A stretch of DNA of 64,000 bases from Dysgonomonas mossii (GTDB lineage: Bacteria; Bacteroidota; Bacteroidia; Bacteroidales; Dysgonomonadaceae), in the NCBI RefSeq assembly GCF_004569505.1, contig NZ_SPPK01000002.1, positions 496,001-560,000 of the forward strand, read 5' to 3'. Both the position numbers and the translations under genes were made by a program. Below are positions 63,593 to 64,000 of this stretch, piece by piece. Every line of letters starts with the position of its first letter. The first letter of the stretch is position 1. The notes beneath the pieces were generated by a model. That model was not told the origin of the DNA. It ran no database searches and saw nothing but the letters and a program-made list of their open reading frames with translations.

Positions 63593-64000
63593 TTATGCCT
63601 TGTAATTACGTTGTTGTCTTACTATAAACTCATAGTCTAGTGGCTCTTTTACAAGCTCAGGAGCTGAATCTTCGCCCTGATATTTCCAACATGCAACATA
63701 AGAGTAATTTTCATCGTCGCGCATCGCTTCCCCTTCAGGAGTTTGGTATTCTTCACGGAAGTGACCACCACACGATTCGTTACGATTCAATCCGTCATAA
63801 GCCATTAATAAACCGATTTCGATGAAGTCTGCCAAGCGTAGAGCTTTTTCCAACTCTGTATTCAGGTCATTGGCTTCGCCCGGTATAAGAACATTCGACC
63901 AGAATTCTTTTTTAACAGCTTTCAGTTCTTCGATTGCTTTCTCAAGAGATTCTTTTGTACGTGCCATACCTACAAAATCCCACATGATAAGACCCAATTG
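63593..64000 (-). CDS. sdhA: Succinate dehydrogenase/fumarate reductase flavoprotein subunit, C-terminal part
   Basis: Only the last 135 codons are in the window; the frame is open to the right edge and no start is expected here. LIMWDFVGMARTKESL, the ESCGGHFREEYQT segment and a terminal YEFIVRQQRNYKA are typical of the C-terminal domain of the flavoprotein subunit. The FAD and active-site regions lie beyond the window. Confidence 0.92.
   Translation of the reverse strand, partial: QLGLIMWDFVGMARTKESLEKAIEELKAVKKEFWSNVLIPGEANDLNTELEKALRLADFIEIGLLMAYDGLNRNESCGGHFREEYQTPEGEAMRDDENYSYVACWKYQGEDSAPELVKEPLDYEFIVRQQRNYKA

Noticed and set aside
1..64000. tRNA, rRNA, CRISPR array, insertion sequence or prophage
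   Set aside because: Reading the gaps on both strands showed no cloverleaf, regular spaced repeats, transposase or phage genes. I could not run a covariance-model search.

Overview
This window is chromosomal DNA of a member of the Bacteroidota, most likely order Bacteroidales and near the Dysgonomonas group. Many genes are preceded by the Bacteroidota -7 promoter box TAnnTTTG. There are many lipoproteins and Sec-exported proteins. Components of the type IX secretion (Por/Gld) machinery, a GH29 fucosidase, a PorP/SprF family protein and a Bacteroidales-type 3-phosphoglycerate dehydrogenase are present. I recognise no tRNA, rRNA, CRISPR array, transposase or phage gene. The DNA is AT-rich throughout, and the MACPF gene (54859-56403) and the gene at 44896-45741 look more AT-rich than their neighbours.

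Layout. 1-3578 (minus): two adjacent exported transglutaminase-like proteins; the downstream one has a Cys/His pair and runs off the left edge, the upstream one has lost both residues. 4065-16920 (plus): a complete 14-gene nuoA-N operon for complex I, with separate nuoC and nuoD, all of nuoEFG present, and a short NuoG. 16994-20707 (minus, convergent): a reduced Rnf-like cluster holding a membrane-anchored Lys/Glu-rich protein, apbE, rnfC and rnfD, without rnfA, B, E or G. 20855-24521 (plus): an exported protein, a GH29 fucosidase and two related lipoproteins. 24633-27356 (plus): GTPase der and a polytopic membrane protein.

27624-33288 (minus): a RecB/AddA-like helicase-nuclease, a SUI1 protein, a lipoprotein nitroreductase and gdhA. 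33493-38505 (plus): rfbB, an acidic membrane protein, murB, a murA with Asp at the catalytic Cys position, and a DUF6891-like protein. 38570-42192 (minus): an Old Yellow Enzyme homologue, pncB and a DUF1015 protein, divergent from serC-serA (42471-44467, plus). An AT-rich gap and a DUF4259-like gene follow.

46049-54256 is a type IX secretion locus: porE-porD and a membrane protein of unknown function on the plus strand face porP-porK-porN on the minus strand. The motor genes porL and porM, which usually lie between porK and porN, are absent. Next comes a MACPF-domain lipoprotein (54859-56403, plus) that resembles the pore-forming antibacterial proteins of Bacteroidales. 56483-60072 (minus): a lipoprotein, miaA, a pRiA4b ORF-3-like protein and a ModF-like double ABC ATPase. 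60303-60956 (plus): an OmpA-type protein. 60977-64000 (minus): a PanE-like reductase, a lipoprotein, and sdhB/frdB with the end of sdhA/frdA, which runs off the right edge.

How the genes may work together: Nuo and succinate dehydrogenase/fumarate reductase are the two ends of a quinone-based electron transport chain. RnfC/RnfD with ApbE would add another NADH-oxidising flavoprotein module. PorE, PorD, PorK, PorN and PorP are all envelope parts of type IX secretion. Starts, motifs and gene order are read from the sequence; family functions are established knowledge; roles of the reduced Rnf and Por sets and of the MACPF protein are inference.
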